A stretch of DNA of 64,000 nucleotides, taken from Apostichopus japonicus (lineage: Eukaryota; Echinodermata; Holothuroidea; Aspidochirotida; Stichopodidae). This document shows, one piece after another, positions 27,001 through 41,300 of this stretch. The translations under genes were made by a program, and so were the position numbers. A model generated the notes under the pieces. The model saw nothing but the letters and a program-made list of their open reading frames with translations. It searched no databases and was not told the origin of the DNA. How positions within the stretch are numbered: the stretch's first letter is position 1; every line of letters starts with the position of its first letter. The stretch spans positions 1,649,714 through 1,713,713 of the forward strand of contig NC_092567.1 in the NCBI RefSeq assembly GCF_037975245.1, written 5' to 3'.

Positions 27001-30000
27001 ATCACGTCAGAGTTATTAAGTCCAATCACTCATTGCCAATTAATATTGTTTCTGTGGTATGTTGGATGATGCGTAAATTATTAACAAACATTTTGTTTCA
27101 AACAATATTCCCTCAATAATGAATCTCAGTAGCTAATAACTATGAATCATACTTTTTCTTATGATTTGTACTTAAAATGAGCTGATTGCCAGGATTCTAT
27201 TCTGTATCACTGTTATATGGTCAGTGAGGAAGCAGGGCAAGATAACTAATTAATGTCTTGATTTGATCAGCTAGGTCCTTCTGGGAGTATCAGGATGTTC
27301 AACTTGATTGGTTTTATACCACTCAGTGAAGAAAGGACACAAATTAGCAGCACAATGTCGCTTTTGACCTGTGACACCAAGGAAGGAATTAGATTGCTGC
27401 TTTCGAAGGCATATAAGTTTAGATTACCGAGGAGCACATTTGTAGTTCCAAACTAATCGTCTTGTACATGGGATGTATGATGCATCATAGCTTCAAATCA
27501 CAATCAATATCATAGGATTGATCTGTTTGGTCCTTCATGTAAATTGGTAATTTTTTAAAGTAAATTTCAAAGTGGAGGACATCATTGGTTTTCTCTTCAC
27601 TTTTTTGGGGGGTGGGGGATGGGGGGTGAGGGCATGAAGAGGGGAAGATGTAAGCACAGATGATTTAGTGAGTTACCATGCCATCTTTGTTCTCTTCCTC
27701 TGTTCAGGAATGAGCTTTTTCCGCGAATTCACGGAACATCTGTGATTTCTTTTCTACCCTGGGGACAAAAACTATTATCCTAACACACTGTATTATACGC
27801 AACCTGGAGCCTATACCGCAATTTTTGCAAAATTCCGTGATTTTTTTTTTCATCCCAGGCTCATCCCTGTCTGTTTCATGTTGGTTGGTTTCTATTAATG
27901 CCTGTAGATTGATGTGATTATTGGGGGGGGGGGGTGTGGGAATGTAAGCACAAAGGATTTAGAAAGTTGCCATGCCATCTTTGTTCTCTTCCTCTGTTTC
28001 ATGTTGGTTGGTTTCTTTTCATGCTTGTAGGTTGATGTGATTGTTGCTGATCTCGATGGAGGAAGGGTGACGGTTCCTGAATGTGTACAGCTGCCTCTGC
28101 CTCCATCATCAATGTTAGAGAGAGTTCAAGCCGAACTGACCATGGTAAGGGTCAAATATTCAAAACTTCTCAGGCAAACAATTTTATATATAGATATGGA
28201 TGATATTAATATGCTTTTATGAAAGTTACACGGTGAGATATGGATGATACTAATATGCTTTTATGAAAGTTACACTGTGAGATATGGATTATAATATTAA
28301 TATGCTTTTATGAAAGTTACATTGTGAGATATGGAAAATATTAATATGCTTCTTTATAAAAGTTACACTGTGAGATATGGATGATATTAATATGCTTCTA
28401 TGAAAGTTACACTGTGAGATATGGATGATACTAATATGCTTTTATGAAAGTTACACTGTGAGATATGGATGATATTAATATGCTTCTATGAAAGTTACAC
28501 TGTGAGATATGGATGATATTAATATGCTTTTATGAAAGTTACACTGTGAGATATAGATAATATTAAGATGCTTTTATGAAAGTTACATTGTGAGATATAG
28601 ATAATATTAAGATGCTTTTATGAAAGTTACACTGTGAGATATGGATAATATTAATATGCTTCTATGAAAGTTACACTGTGAGATATGGATGATATTAATA
28701 TGCTTTTATGAAAGTTACACTGTGAGATATAGATAATATTAAGATGCTTTTATGAAAGTTACACTGTGAGATATAGATAATATTAAGATGCTTTTATGAA
28801 AGTTACACTGTGAGATATGGATAATCTTAATATGCTTCTATGAAAGTTACACTGTGAGATATGAATGAGATATGAATGGGGAATTTTGCTAGTCTGAGAT
28901 TGTCTTCAAGTCAATATTTCTGTTTAAGACAGTATTTACATAATTGCTTTGGATTTTCAAGTGCCCTGAGCTATCAGTGAATTTGTAAGTGTCTGTTTAT
29001 GCATTATCAGCTAGTTAAGTGTATGGTTAAAGGTTTTTTTTTTAAATTCACGCTCAATGAGAGTATGAAATGTTAAGTATTACCTGCACTAAAGTGAGTC
29101 AGTTGTGTTCTGGTGGGATTGGTCATATCTGTTCCTGAGTAGTTAGGCCCTCTTAGAAAAATGTGCAGTAATGGAATAGAGATCTGCGTGTCAAACATTT
29201 GTGTGGAAGTACTCAGTATAAGTTTACACATGTTGCGTACATTTCTGTATTTCGAGGCGTTTATGCTTGTTACAAATGGAATAGCCTGAAAGAACAGTTT
29301 ATTTATTTATTTTTCATGGCCTGCATAATTGCTTTGAATTGTTTGATATTGGAGTGTTGTAGTCAAGTGGGTAAGGCAGTTAAGGCAGTGGACTTGTGAT
29401 CTAAGGATTGCAGGTTCCAGTCCTGACCAGATCATTGCGATGTGTCCTTGGGCAAGGCACTCTATCTCCATTGCCTCTCTTCACCCAGGTGTATAAATTG
29501 GGACATGTGAGATAAAACTGTCAGCTTGGTGCTGTTTAGATGCTGCCATGTGGAGGGATTTGTCTTTGAGTTTTTCAGGTTATTGTTGACCGGGGTAATA
29601 TTGTAAAGCGCTTTGAGCCTTTGGAAAAGGCGCTATATAAGAATATGAAATTATGATTATTATGATATTTCATTGGGTTTGATTGATTTATGTTGTTTTC
29701 ATTGTAGGTATTGAGTCCTGACTTGAAGATAGCTGACATTAATGATATCTTCTCTGGATTTGATTGATTTATGTTGTTTTCATTGTAGGTATTGAGTCCT
29801 GACTTGAAGATAGCAGACATGGCATTCCCAGTTAGTCCTAAGGGGTCGACCAGACCAGAGGTTGTTGACAAGCAAATACGTGCAATCATCCTGAGGTTAC
29901 AAGCAGAACTGTTAGATTGTTACCGGTCCTGTTTGTGTTTCATAAGGATTCATCCTAGTCCTGTTATCACCTTCAATAAGGTAAAGAAAAAAAACACATC

Positions 30001-33000
30001 CCTGATTCCTGAAAAGCTCTTCATTATAGACTTGCTTATAACTCTACCGTTGTATACTGTAGAATCTGTCCTACATATGTTATTCATTGATAATTAATTT
30101 TTATTATGAATTTAGGTGATGATTAGTTATTGCATAGTTCTATTCAAAATTCAAAATTTAAAGCTAAGATACCAAGAAGATTTAAACTAGTACTTGATGG
30201 TATCCACAATACCAAATAAACTCTTACGCCTCCAAGTGTGGTTAATGAATGTCCTTGTCAAGCTGGTCAAGGAGCTGTGACCAAACAGCGTTAAGTGGTC
30301 CTGTATGAGTCTAAACAAACGGATTAGGTTGAGGTCAAGGGTCATTGAGACACTTACTTTGATTTGATTTTGTTTGGCTGGGTCAAAATAAGTGCAGTTG
30401 GCTTTGTTTATTCAATCTTTATACAGTTAACATGAACATGATTTTCCCATGTAACTAGTAGAATGTTCTGTGCTAATGCTATAACATCACCTCATCCCAG
30501 AAAGAAGTTATTAGTAGATAATTAACTATAGTAATTAATGAGAACTTTTTGACAGAGTTCTAATATGTAAGGTGTCGTAAGCCTAGGATAAAAACCCTAT
30601 CTGAAGGATTTAAGCTTGTTGTACATCCATACATAAACTTGACATTATAAATTGTGTTCCTATTTGTTTTCATGGCAAGATATGTTAGGCTTCAACTAAA
30701 CTATACGGCTTAGATTTCAGGGAACAGTTGAGGCAAATTTGATTATTACTAAGCTCATTAACCACATGACCTTAACTGGTGATATTTCTATCTTTGAATT
30801 CTTGACTTTGTAATAGATGACATAGAATAGTTCAAAGGAAAACATGATAGAATAATATCCGATAGGAATTATGTTCAACAGGATACATTCTGTAAGGAAA
30901 TACTTTGGAAAAATATCAAATAAAGGAAGAGCTGTAATAGATATTATCATTCTCTAAGATTACATGTGTCACTTCCTTAATTTCATACTACACTAAAAAA
31001 AGACTATCACAGCTTTTGAAATAAACTGTAGGTATTTCTTCTAGATTTTAAAGTAGTGTTCGACCGATAATATGATAGTAGGTTATGAGTTCATGTGACA
31101 ATCGGGCCAATTACAGATTATTTCATCGTTTTCGTGGAACTGGCCTAATATATGATTATCGTGTTGTGCATGATTACCAACTTCTAGGCCGATACAATCA
31201 AAGATGTAAGTGAACAACTTAATGTTTCACACTAAAGCAATAAAGAACACTGTAATACATACGTGGGGCGAAGTACATTTATAGCAATGAGTCGCAATAT
31301 TGCAATCCCACCACAACACAGTAAATGACAGTGCTGTACAGACTACAGAATGGGAAAAATAGTAGCCATTGGCTACAAAATGAAACAAAACAAGTTAGGG
31401 CCAGCTTTACAACCGGTATTATAACCATTATCAGTGTTGCAACTCCAAAGTAAATAAAGTGAAAAGTAGACCAAAAGGAAATAAAATATTTGTAATTTTG
31501 TAATCTGATATCGAAATATAAAATCTGATATGCAAAATAGAACAATCCTGGACATTTGCTTCAAGTTTCAATGATTACCATCTTCGAGGGAAAACTTTTG
31601 ATGGAACGTTGTTGCAAACGATTATACACAGTTAGTCAATGGCGCTTCTCCATTGACTTAACTACATGTAATTCACACACTGAAGTCCCATTGACTTTGA
31701 CTCGCGTGCCAATGGAAATCAGACTTGCTTTAGTTGGTTGCGGTTAAAGAGTTCAGCTACTGCAAAGGGGTTATTTTAAGCACCTATGGTACATGCGGTC
31801 AGGGAAAAAAAGTTGCTTCATGTTGTTCTTAAAAATATGCGTAAGTGTGTTTGCCTAATCACAAAATACTGTAATGCAGTAGAACTACTGCGGACTGTCA
31901 CTAAACATTTTTTAAGGGAATTTTAGGAGTATTTGGCACCTTGATTCCATCATTTTATCGCATTTGTAAAATCTTGGGTGCGTTTGCAAACTGAACAGTT
32001 ATGAGGCTCAACTGTTTTCTAGCCAGACTAGCCTAATGTACGTAGAACTCAAAATGAGCAAAGCCTAATGTTATCGTTTTCACTTTCCAGTTTTCACGTA
32101 CGGTGAAACGGCCAAAGAGGGTTTGTATCTATGCAAGAAGAGTAGTGTAAAAAAAAGGAAATTTGTGTTGTCCACCTAAACTTATCGCAGGTATATTGTA
32201 TGATGTTAACTGTCAAAACTGGATAGTATATCGAAGAGCTTTAGTACAATCTCGTGTGAGGGACTTGCGATACAGTTACACTGTAGATTAGCGCACTTTC
32301 CCCAGGTTTGAATAGCGTTGAATCGAACGATCTACATTTTTTTCCCCGTTGTGGTTGTGGTGAATCAAATGCGCTGAAAAATACAATCCTTTATGTGGAA
32401 CGAATAATCAGTTCCACATTCAGTAGCACGATGGATTTTGCCGATGCCGATTATTTACCGATTGTCTGATAATCTGCCAGATGCCGATGATCTAACCGAT
32501 TATCAGTCAAACACTATTTTAATGGGGGGGGGGGTATGCTTGTATGATTGAATAACAAATGAGTTTTGTGGTTAGTTTATTGTGGTGTATTTTCATTAAT
32601 GGGATGAAGTATCTTGTGTAATCATTTAACTACATACAACAATGGTTTTGTTCTAGTAACTTCAAAGGTATCTCACAATACAGACTTGTAGCCATCTTAA
32701 ATGGAAAACTTTGTCAGAACTGGAACTATTCCATAATTATGAACTTTTCAACAAGCTCAAATATGAAAGTAAAACTGTTCAGTAAAATCACATGTCTTTT
32801 TTTTTTTCACCAGGGTCGTTTTTTATTTGGAAGAGGATTAGTACATGAAGAATTTTTAAGCAAACTCGTTGATGGCATGTCATTCAACACCTTTGTCGGT
32901 GAACGAGGGCCACCGTACAGACTCTGCGATATATTTGATAAGGTCCGTAAAAATTGTGTTCCTTAGGTACATTTGCACCGCAACGATCTGTCATTCCTCC

Positions 33001-36000
33001 CTTTTTTAGTCGAGTTGCATTATAACCGTTAAAATCATCGTGTTCCTTTAAACAATGAACTAAAAGGATAGTAAGTAACAAAGTTCTAAAACATAATCAA
33101 ATATCATGGTTGAATAACATGTTGGTTGATATTCAAAGAGAATTTACAGGAAGTGAAATTTAAGCCTGAATAGAAGTACAAATAGCACCTTTAGTGTTAT
33201 GTGAGAACATTGTCATCTGTTGGTAGAAAAACTGGCCTAAACAATTTCAGGTAAGATAATAATTAATAGGCTTCATCAAAAATATTCTGAAATATTATTC
33301 AAAGTTAGTTATATGACCTGTGAGTTGGAGGTTACCAGGTTAGAGTGCTTTGGTAGGTATATGCGTTATAGTATTACATACTCCCAATAATGTCTCCATT
33401 GACTTATGCACTAAATTGGCAAACCAATGTGGTCTCTACATCCTAATAGGTAAAAAGTACACTTTGCTGGATAGCTGCTCAATATGTGGCAATTATGGCA
33501 CCTTCAACCTTCTGTATTTTCCATACTATGACCGTGCAGATATATATGGATATATTTTAACAAAGATCTCAAACTTAATTGTTCATGATCCAAGTACCAA
33601 ATTTCTATTCTATCCTCGGAAAGCATACAGTGGTCACAAAATGCTGCAATTTCCCAATTGTTTTTGCACCATGTTTACCCCCACAAATACCTTCACCTGA
33701 GCTAAAAATGTTATTTTATCTTGAAAAGTGGTTTGCTTGTGCTGCTTTTTTGATGATTTTCTTCATGGACTTGAATACTTGAATGGCTTGAAGTCTACTC
33801 TTTATGGAGTAAACCATACTGGGTGTAGACAACGCGTTTGAATACCAAAACCAAAAGTTTGGGTATTTCTGTTGCAAATGACAATTCTTAGCTTGAAGTT
33901 ACAGGTGACAGTAGGTCCTATTTAGACAGTTCTTTTGTGTGATGCAGGTTGTCATGGACTATAGAATGCATGTTCTTTTTTTGATAATCAGACTAACATG
34001 GTTAATTTGTCAACTATTATTACCATCGGTTCGAACACATGCACTCCCACTGTGTGTTCTTGACGAATTTGACATCAGTAAAGTTTTTCTCAATTTAGTA
34101 GTCATGTACTCTGCTGCTGACAAGTATTAAGTGCAGTGAATGAAAAATATGGAAAAAAAAAAGATTGTCAACTTTTGTGTAGCGGGTATTGGCTTAAGTG
34201 TGTAATCCAATGGTCAGAATGAGTAGGAGAAAGCAGGGGGTTTTCTGCCCGAAGGCGACGGCAGAACGACCGACGAACACATGCATATTGAGTTGTGCCC
34301 TCGTTAAAGGTGACGATGACAACAAAAAAAAAAAAAATTATGAAAAAAAAAGAAGATTGTCAACTTTAGTGTAGCGGGTATTGGCTTAAGTTGTGATCCA
34401 ATGATCAGAATGAGTGGGACCCTTTAGTCATGCCCCTGCTTCATTTAGGTACATTACTTCTTGATGTTTTCATTTCTTTACAGCTGGTAGCTAATATACT
34501 GTACAAGAGATAATCTTGATGATTGGATAGGTTAGGGAGTAGTAACACTTTAGTCTCTTCATGATTAGATAGGTTAGGAGTAGTAACCCTTTAGTCATGC
34601 CTCTGCTTCATTTAGGTACATTACTACTTGATGTTTTCATTTCTTTACAGCTGGTAGCTAATATACAAGAGATAATCTTGATGATTGGATAGGTTAGGGT
34701 GTAGTAACCCTTTAGTCTCTTCATGATTAGATAGGTTAGGAGTAGTAACCCTTTAGTCATGCCTCTGCTTTATTTAGGTACATTACTACTTGATGTTTTC
34801 ATTTCTTTACAGCTGGTAGCTAATATACAAGAGATAGTCTTGATGATTGGATAGGTTAGGGTGTAGTAACCCTTTAGTCTCTTCATGATTGGATAGGTTA
34901 GGGTGTAGTAACCCTGTAGTAATGCCCCTGCTTCATTTAGGTACATTAATACTTGATGTTTTAATTTCTTTACAGCTGGTAGCTAATATACAAGAGATAA
35001 TCAATAGAGAGGGCAGTGTTCCAGAGAAAACCTTGAAGAGAATAGATGATGTTGCAGACCAGTTGCTTCATAATGTGAGTATCCTTCTTCTGTTTGTTTG
35101 GTAGGAGTAAAGAGACAACCCAGAGAAAGAAAAAGAAACTTTTCTGGGTGGTTTCAGATGTCATGATACTGAACTAGTTAATCTCACTATGACAACACAG
35201 TGAAGACACCTCCTTCAACTTAACTCTGTTCAATATCATCATTTGAAATGGAAGTTGACAAGACAAGGATCTACCTTGTTATGAAGTTTTTGTCTCATTT
35301 TTGCTGCAGGGAACAAGAAGTTCAACTTTATTATATCCCAAAAATGCAATTGCATGCTCGCAATAAAAATATAAATACATAGGAATGCATAAAATTAATA
35401 TTCAAATGGACAAGGATGATAATACAGATTAAGAGACAAAAAAAGTTAAAGTAAAACAGTATAATGATAATTACCAGCGATCTAACAATTGAATAGATTG
35501 TTATAAAGTTAAACAAAAAAGGGATAAATGATGATTAGTAGCAGCATATAAGGTATTCTCATCTGTCCACTGGCACATGAGGTATTTTCATCCGTCTACT
35601 GTGATGTGAGGTATTATCATCTGTCCAATGTGTAATGAGCTTATCTCATCCGTCTACTCGGCATGGGGTATTCTCATCCGTCCACTGGGACATGAGGTAT
35701 TCTCATCCGACTGATTATTGCACTATTAAGATATACATATAGGGGATGGTTGTTATCGTGAACTTAAACATCATCAACTTTACTTTTAACATCCACTTTT
35801 AACATTTCTGAAATGTTATCCAGGCAAATTTTATGATCATTTGAGTGTTTAATTAAAGGTTTTGAAAGTGACTGTTTCTTGCAATAGCAATCCAGTTGAG
35901 TAGATAGTAGTTTATACTCCACCAATGCTCAAGTATACCATTCAGTGAAGGATACTTTGATACAGACATACATCACAAGAGGGTATTTGTGTTTCCATTT

Positions 36001-38279
36001 AATGAGCAGATATAACTTAAACGAGACTACAATTTATAAGGCAATGAAATTGTTAGCACATAATCAAAAGGAGGTCACCACCATGTTGCCAAGGTGATTC
36101 ATAATTGAGAAGTTATTACTTGATCAGCCCAAATTATACCACCTGTCATGCCTTTGTAATGTAAAAAGGTAATTGGGAATCAAATAGTGATATAAGTGAT
36201 AACATTAATAGAGGTCTCTCTAATAATCAGTTTCCTTAGTCTATAGCTATGGCATTCCTTGATAGAGTGCTATTTCAGTTGGATATATTAAAGAAGGTAA
36301 AGAAATTATTCTTCCTGCCTTTTAGAGGTGACTTGAGATCTCTCTACCATGAACGTAAAACAAGTTCTGCACAAAGTATGTTCTTATGAAGGTGATATAT
36401 TACCAGGTGTACAGAGGTCAGGATGCAAAATGCATCTCCTTCTCCAAAGAGCAATTCGGGTTTGACACCAAAAAAAGTCATCCCTGCGAAAAATATATTT
36501 ATTTTTTTTGTGATGGAACGGATCTGTTTTTTTTTATTTATTTTTTTTATAGCAGAGGGTAGGAAGTACTGTTGCTTTATTTCTGGGGCACTTGATTTAT
36601 TCTGTTTTGTCCCTTCTTTTGTATTGTTTTTTGTATTTTTTTTTTGTATTCTTTTGAATTGTTTAAATTTTTTTATGGTATTTTTTTATTTCTCGGGCGG
36701 ACTCCTCAAGGAGTCCACAGTTTCAAGCCACACGAGTGGAGAACCGAAAGTAGTCTAAGCCCAGTCTTGTTTTTTATCTTCTACAGGAGATACCAAACAA
36801 GTCTCCAGTCTTACAGAAGATCCCACAGCCTTCAGAGGATGTGTACTCCAAGCAAGTTCAGCCTTTTCCTTTTCTAGACCCTGTCAAGGTGGCAGAGGTG
36901 ATTGATGATGGCATGGCTAAGGCTGTAAGTATATCTGCTGCCCTCCCTATAGTTACCAACCATAGTTACCAACCATAACCATAGTTACCAACCATAACCA
37001 TCCTTTCTTTGATATTTAAAGAGAAGAATCTGATCATTGCCTTTTATTTCGAGGCAAGCTCAGCATATTGACAACAATATATGTTCAGCCCTATGTTTAC
37101 ACTGTACTGACCCTAACCTCTTCCCTACCTTGTTAAGACTGTACACACTGTGTATTAGAATACTGCACAGTGGAAACCGTTTATGTTTCTTGTAGCATTT
37201 CATTTGTGAAAATTGCAAAAATTATAACAACAATCTTCAAGGTTGTGAAAATGACTCTGAACGGAAGGTTTCCTGTGATTGTTGCATAAATGACAACAGT
37301 AACAACATTGTATCACAATTAGAATTACCATAGCAACCAGTGATTGTGTCTGCCATGAAACAGTGCCTACAGGAAACTAGGCTCAACTGAATGGACTAAT
37401 ACTATCACTGTTAGGAATAAATAGTCAAATCCTAGAATATCAAAATTTTATAATCTCAGTTATAGAACAAGTGGACCTTACATGTATCCCAAGCGGGGCT
37501 TCTTTTAATGTCGCAAAACTAATGTAAACTAGAAATATTTCTCTTCATTTTCTTTTGTTTTTCCCTCTCTTTTCTCTTTTTCATCTTTTTTTGTCATTGT
37601 CCCATCTCCATTTTTCCTTACTTAATACTCATGCAAAACATTTCCTTGTCATTGTTTCGCAAGGTTTTGCTGACTGTTATTATACCATATCTGCAGAAAG
37701 GTGACGCTGCTAAGTATATATTAGTACTAGTCAGAACTTGAAGGAAACATCTGCTTAAAACTTTAGTCAATTTTTAGATGCATGGCTCAAAATTTAAACA
37801 GGAGAGCTTGATATATTAAGCTCTCAAACTTACTGGAGAGAACTCATGCTAGAGTTGAGTGTGAGGTCAAATGGAATAATCCTGAACTAAAACCTCTTGG
37901 CACTTTCCAGTCAACGCTGTGGCCTGAGCTCATCACATTCTATCTATTGTCTTTAGGAAGCATCTAGACAAGAGAGGCTTTACTGAGAGCAAATCTTGAA
38001 TTCTCTTCTTCCTAGATATGTATCATTTTTCATATTGGAACATAAACTCATAGAGAAAGTCCACAGCAAATGTGAACAGCGAGTCTAATCCCTGGATTTG
38101 TATTTTATCTTATACATATTGTCATCTGTTTGTTGGTCTGTTGGTGATATAGATAATCCTGGCAGCTACAAATACCTCTCTCTTGCCCATAGGGTGACAT
38201 ATTTTACCTTCATTTAGCCAGTGGTGTGGTTTCTATTGCCATCTAACAGACCAATCTTTAAAGATGTTTTTCTTTCCAT

Positions 38280-38310
<31 letters not shown>

Positions 38311-41300
38311 GGTTTGCAATGCTGATCATTAACAATGAAAAGGCTTATCTAGAATAGGTCAGAGGTTTTTCATAATTATCTTAGGTAATCAATAAATTAC
38401 AATGCTAATCATTAACAATAAAAAGGCTTTGTCTATGTAAGAATGGGTCAGAGGGTTTTTCTTTTTGCTAAAAAAGAGATTTTAACACAGAATTAATCAC
38501 AGACTTCAAATTGCTTTGGTTTTGGCTGTTTGTCACTGAGTATGTGTTCAACTCAAATTGTTAGCTGATTAACAAGACTGCTTTGTGTATGCTGCTTCTG
38601 CAAGTAACATTACAATACTAAATGACTTAAAGGTACAGTGTAGCATGAGTTGCACACCTATATATCTGAATGATATCATAATAGTAGGGAAAATATCAGT
38701 GCAAATGAGTGTGGTACCAAACCTTAGTTTTGCCTTCATTCATTGTTCATCAAAATGATTGCTGTTCTTCTGTTTTGAAACATGATCTGTATGAGATAAC
38801 ATCTTGGGCTAAATATTATACCTTAAACCTATAAACATCTTTCAAAATGTTCAAACTGTGTTTCTTTTTCCAGGGAGATGTGAATAAGTCATAACAAAGT
38901 TAAAGTACATTGTGGCACTTTGCCTCCTTGCCAAGTCCTTTCATGTAGAGGATATAGAAAGAACAGTTCTAAGGAAATATTACAGCCTTTCCAAGATAGT
39001 CACATATTTCATATTTAAGGATTATTATATAATGTCAGCTAAAGGCTTGATGATATGGTTGGAGATATAATCAAGGCCCCCTTGCCATGTGTGGTGCATA
39101 TGTCAGTAAGTGGTTGATGTCACCATAGCAACAGTTAGTCCTTAATGAATATAGTTACATGCTTCATTAAATATTTATTGCAATGTTCTAACATTTAATA
39201 AGAAACAAAGCAGAAGAAAACCATCATTAAATGGTATTTATGATTCTGCTGCGAGTCAGGAAGCCTCTTGTATTGCAACACTCATCTCTCAGAGAGTCAC
39301 TGAGTTTATTGAGGATCTTAGTTGTTCCACATTACAGTTCTGTGATGATTTGAAAGCTTGGTTTAAAGCTAAACTGATGTTTTTTTCCTTGTTATTGTAG
39401 TTCTATTGAATATTCTATTAACTATTGTGAAGGTCTAAGTTAGTTTGGTGGCACAACATGAAATTGTTGTGACAATGGTTAACAATCCCTCCAGGCATAC
39501 ATGATACCACTAGGCCTTATCCACAATATCCATTAACAATATCCATTGCTACAATCTAGTGTAGATAAGGTTTCTATTCCACATACACGAGATAAGTACG
39601 TCACATTGAGGATGAGGGGCATGAGAAAGGGGAGGGGGGTAGGTTTGAGGGTCAGGTCACGCTACTAGTATACACTCATCTTTCAGCTTACCAGATGATC
39701 AAGCACAAGCATTTATTTTCTTGGAGACTTCAAGAAATCAAATGAAGAAATCCAAAGAAATGTCTAGTTTGAAGATTACAGAAGTCATGATTCTAAGATG
39801 AGATCGAACTATGTTATTTGTTCCCCTTGAATGTTGGTGGACCTGTTTTAGCATAGAGACCTCACCAAACAATAGCTATATATGCTTGTTTTGTCTCTGT
39901 GACATTCCAAGGTGACTTCCCTGAAGAGGAGCATGCATTCCTATCCATCGTAGGCCAATTGGTGAACTAAAGCGATGTTTATACTCAGCTAGTTGTCATG
40001 TTGTTTTCAATTATCCATTTTTAGGAGTCCCTCTGGTGGATATGTTAGGGGCATGTGTTTCTATCCATGGTGAAAAAATTAGGGGTATGTGTTCCAATCC
40101 ACGGTAGACAAGTTAGGGGCATGTGTTCCTATCAATAGTAGACAAATTAGGGGCATGTGTTCCTATCCAGACATGTTAGGGGCATGTGTTCCTGTCCATA
40201 CTAGATAAGCCAGGGGCATGTGTTTCTATCCATGGTGAACAAATTAGGGGCATGTGTTCCTATCCACGGTAGGCAAGTTAGGGGCATGTGTTCCTATCCA
40301 TGGTAGACAAGTTAGGGGCATGTGTTCCTATCCAACGTAGACAGATTAGGGGCATGTGTTCCTATCCTTGGTAGACAAATTAAGGGCATGTGTTCCCATC
40401 CATCGTAGACAAGGTAGGGGCATGTGTTCCTACTCTTGGTAGGCAAGGTAGAGGCATGTGTTCCTATCCATGGTAGACAAGTAAGGGGAATGTGCTCCTA
40501 TCCCAGTAGACAAGTTAGGACATGTGTTCCTATCCATGGTAGACACTGTAGGGGCATGTGTTCCTATCCACATGTGGTAGACAAGTTAGGGGCATATGTT
40601 CCTATCCATGGTAGATAAGTAAGGGGCATGTGTTCCTATCCATGGTAGACAAGTTAGGGGCATGTGTTCCTATCCATGGTAGACAAATTAGGGGCATGTG
40701 TTCATATCCATGGTAGACAAGGGTCTGTTTCAAAACTGGTAACCAAGATGCTAACATTTGAAAATTGGTTAGGAAATATTCTAGTACTCTCCATTTTGTG
40801 GTAGAATATTTGTTCCTTCTGGTAATAACAGAAAACATCGATGTTTTGATGACTTTTTATAGTTTTTGACATGTTTTATCCGGGTATCAATATTTTTAGC
40901 ATGTCGGATGGACTTTTAGTACACATATTGAGAGTGGCTGCACATCAGTGACGATGATCATAATTAAAATGCAATGGCACTAGATGTTACTAGTGGTACC
41001 TAAATTAAACATGCTACAAATATAATAGACAATATGAATGACCTTCCACCTTTTTTTCACTTACGAGAAAAAAAACACGAACAATTCCATCCGACATGGT
41101 AAAAATATCTTCAAAGTTTCTTAGCAGAACAGGGAAAAAAATAAAAAATAAAATTTACTCCCAAGTATCAATGATTAAGGTGATAGTTAATGTCTGAAAG
41201 TTTCAGAAATATCGGACCTTCCTATTCCTGCTCAATTCATGCACCCTTTTTTTTCCGTCCGACATGAAAAGTAGCATGTCGGACGGAGATGAAAATAATA

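Noticed and set aside
33350-33700. 116-codon open frame in the w9-w10 intron
   Set aside because: No family match and no plausible splice sites.
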